From IMG/VR virus record IMGVR_UViG_3300020471_000353, positions 1-21,718 of that record: a DNA stretch of 21,718 nucleotides; one strand, written 5' to 3'. This DNA comes from a virus. Shown here in pieces: positions 20,979 to 21,718 of this stretch. The position numbers and the translations under genes are program-made. A model generated the notes under the pieces. The model was not told where the DNA came from. It saw only the letters and a program-made list of their open reading frames with translations, and did no database searches. How positions within the stretch are numbered: the stretch's first letter is position 1; every line of letters begins with the position of its first letter.

Positions 20979-21643
20979 TGGCCTATTTTTAGTTCGTGAG
21001 TGTGCGGTATAACTTGATTTGGTTTTGGAGCTATACGGACTCCTTCGCATAATTTTGCAAACTGACTTTTAGGATCAAAATATATACCAGCCAACATAAG
21101 TTCACCACAATTTTTTAGTCTAGCTATCTCATAATTAAGCATCTTTGCATTTAATTCTTGTTTTTGTAGTTTTATTTGTGTATTAGCTGCATTAAGACAA
21201 GAATCTTGAAATCTATTATCTAAAGGAATATTGAATGTAAAAGCAAATCCAAAATTAAGTCCAAGAGAATCCTTGTTACCACTATAGTTTTCTTGATAAT
21301 AAAGTATATTTCCTGGATTATCTGGCACGTTATCATTGTTGGCATCTGTATTGTCGTACACAGGCGTATGATAAATATAATCTTGAGGCCGTCTTTGGTT
21401 AAATGTTGTAGTAACAAAAGGGCTAAATCCCATCTGTGGGCCAGAACAAACTATTCCATTTCCGTATTGATTCTCAACCATAGGGCCACCTAAAACTTGT
21501 GTTGCAAAGTTAGACACTGAAGATGAGGATTGAGCTACAGGAGCAGCCGTATTGCTGGTATTAGCAAATACAGGATTACTTATAAGACTTATTGCGAGAA
21601 GATAGTTGTGGTATCTGTGACGCTTGTGCTTTCTATGGTTCGT
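20975..21643 (-). CDS. Secreted protein, unknown, with probable ACG start
   Basis: Read on the - strand from ACG at 21643 the product has 222 residues. It opens with a basic n-region (N-H-R-K-H-K-R-H-R), a hydrophobic stretch 'YLLAISLISNPVFA' with likely cleavage after residue 27, and an Ala/Ser/Thr-rich mature start. The rest includes 'FATQVLGGPMVENQYGNGIV', 'DNTDANNDNVPDNPGNILYY', 'SLGLNFGFAFTFNIPLDNRF' and the helical 'NAKMLNYEIARLKNCGELML'. The signal peptide lies upstream of the first conventional start (GTG 21517, 180 aa), which would remove it. No ATG, GTG or TTG occurs in frame between 21517 and the window edge. I recall similar proteins in cyanophages starting M-N-R-K-H, which fits ACG in the ATG position. 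Function unknown; export to the periplasm or outer membrane is likely. The DNxxDxNxDNVPD segment may bind calcium. Confidence 0.65.
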   Translation of the reverse strand, partial: TNHRKHKRHRYHNYLLAISLISNPVFANTSNTAAPVAQSSSSVSNFATQVLGGPMVENQYGNGIVCSGPQMGFSPFVTTTFNQRRPQDYIYHTPVYDNTDANNDNVPDNPGNILYYQENYSGNKDSLGLNFGFAFTFNIPLDNRFQDSCLNAANTQIKLQKQELNAKMLNYEIARLKNCGELMLAGIYFDPKSQFAKLCEGVRIAPKPNQVIPHTHELKIGQ

Positions 21644-21718
21644 GTTATATCGGTTACGGATTCTAAACCAGGTGCTTGATAAACTTCTGTAAATTGAAAG
21701 GCATCTCCCTGATTTGTC
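21589..21718 (-). CDS. C-terminal end of an upstream - strand gene, unknown
   Basis: A second - strand frame is open from the window edge to TAA at 21591-21589, giving 42 residues: 'NQGDAFQFTEVYQAPGLESV', 'TDITRTIESTSVTDTTTIFS', then Q. The composition is normal (Thr/Ser/Glu-rich with regular spacing) and looks like a true protein end. The secreted-protein gene begins about 55 nt before this stop, so the two overlap in different frames and are probably translationally coupled. The rest lies outside the window and the family is not recognised. Confidence 0.55.
   Translation of the reverse strand, partial: TNQGDAFQFTEVYQAPGLESVTDITRTIESTSVTDTTTIFSQ

Noticed and set aside
1-21718. CRISPR arrays, tRNA genes, insertion sequences or attachment sites
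   Set aside because: I saw no regularly spaced repeats, no cloverleaf-like sequence, no transposase and no integrase or long direct repeat.

Overview
The window is a strongly AT-rich, almost gap-free stretch of a long-tailed (siphovirus, lambda-like) phage or prophage. Nearly all genes lie on the + strand and most overlap as TAATG or ATGA. The last ~0.75 kb is on the - strand. The host is most likely a marine picocyanobacterium (Synechococcus/Prochlorococcus type). This is inferred from protein styles I associate with marine cyanophages: a cupredoxin-like module in a tail fibre, a small CWHC/CPKC zinc-ribbon protein, and 'GGLPDGI' and 'HSGGNxV' fibre adaptors. I see no host marker gene, tRNA, integrase or photosynthesis gene, so the host and the phage/prophage status are not proven.

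Region 1 (1-2249) is the head-tail connector and tail-assembly chaperone. It holds the end of a DnaT-like head-tail adaptor, a head-closure-like protein, an HK97 gp10-like neck protein, a tail-terminator-like protein and a G/G-T chaperone pair. The G-T product appears to be made by a +1 frameshift at TCC-TGA-T. No major tail tube gene is visible where lambda has gene V.

Region 2 (2282-10234) is the lambda-order tail tip block: tape measure (H), M-like, L-like (no cysteines, so no Fe-S domain), K-like (JAMM plus NlpC/P60), I-like and J-like.

Region 3 (10234-17830) is a large tail-fibre region. A tail-collar fibre and a 686-aa mosaic fibre are followed by a tandem array of short translationally coupled proteins. 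The array is a duplicated block. An end module T is followed by adaptor types A, B and C, and then T', A', B' and C' repeat in the same order, with two DQLD-type small proteins inserted before C'. The members share a 'GGKxLQ' body domain. The conserved C-terminal peptide (M/I-E-V-A) also encodes the Shine-Dalgarno of the next gene. This is the most unusual architecture in the window.

Region 4 (17827-19184) has small unknowns: a coiled-coil protein, a single-TM protein, a 55-aa zinc ribbon and a Pro-rich C-tail-anchored-like protein. Region 5 (19184-20923) looks like a separate small + strand unit: a palindrome and weak promoter, an unknown acidic protein, a ParB/GQHRL-fold protein, a ribbon-helix-helix protein preceded by a perfect 11-bp tandem repeat, and a strong terminator. 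Region 6 (20947-21718) is convergent: a secreted protein whose best start codon is ACG, overlapping the end of an upstream gene cut by the window edge.
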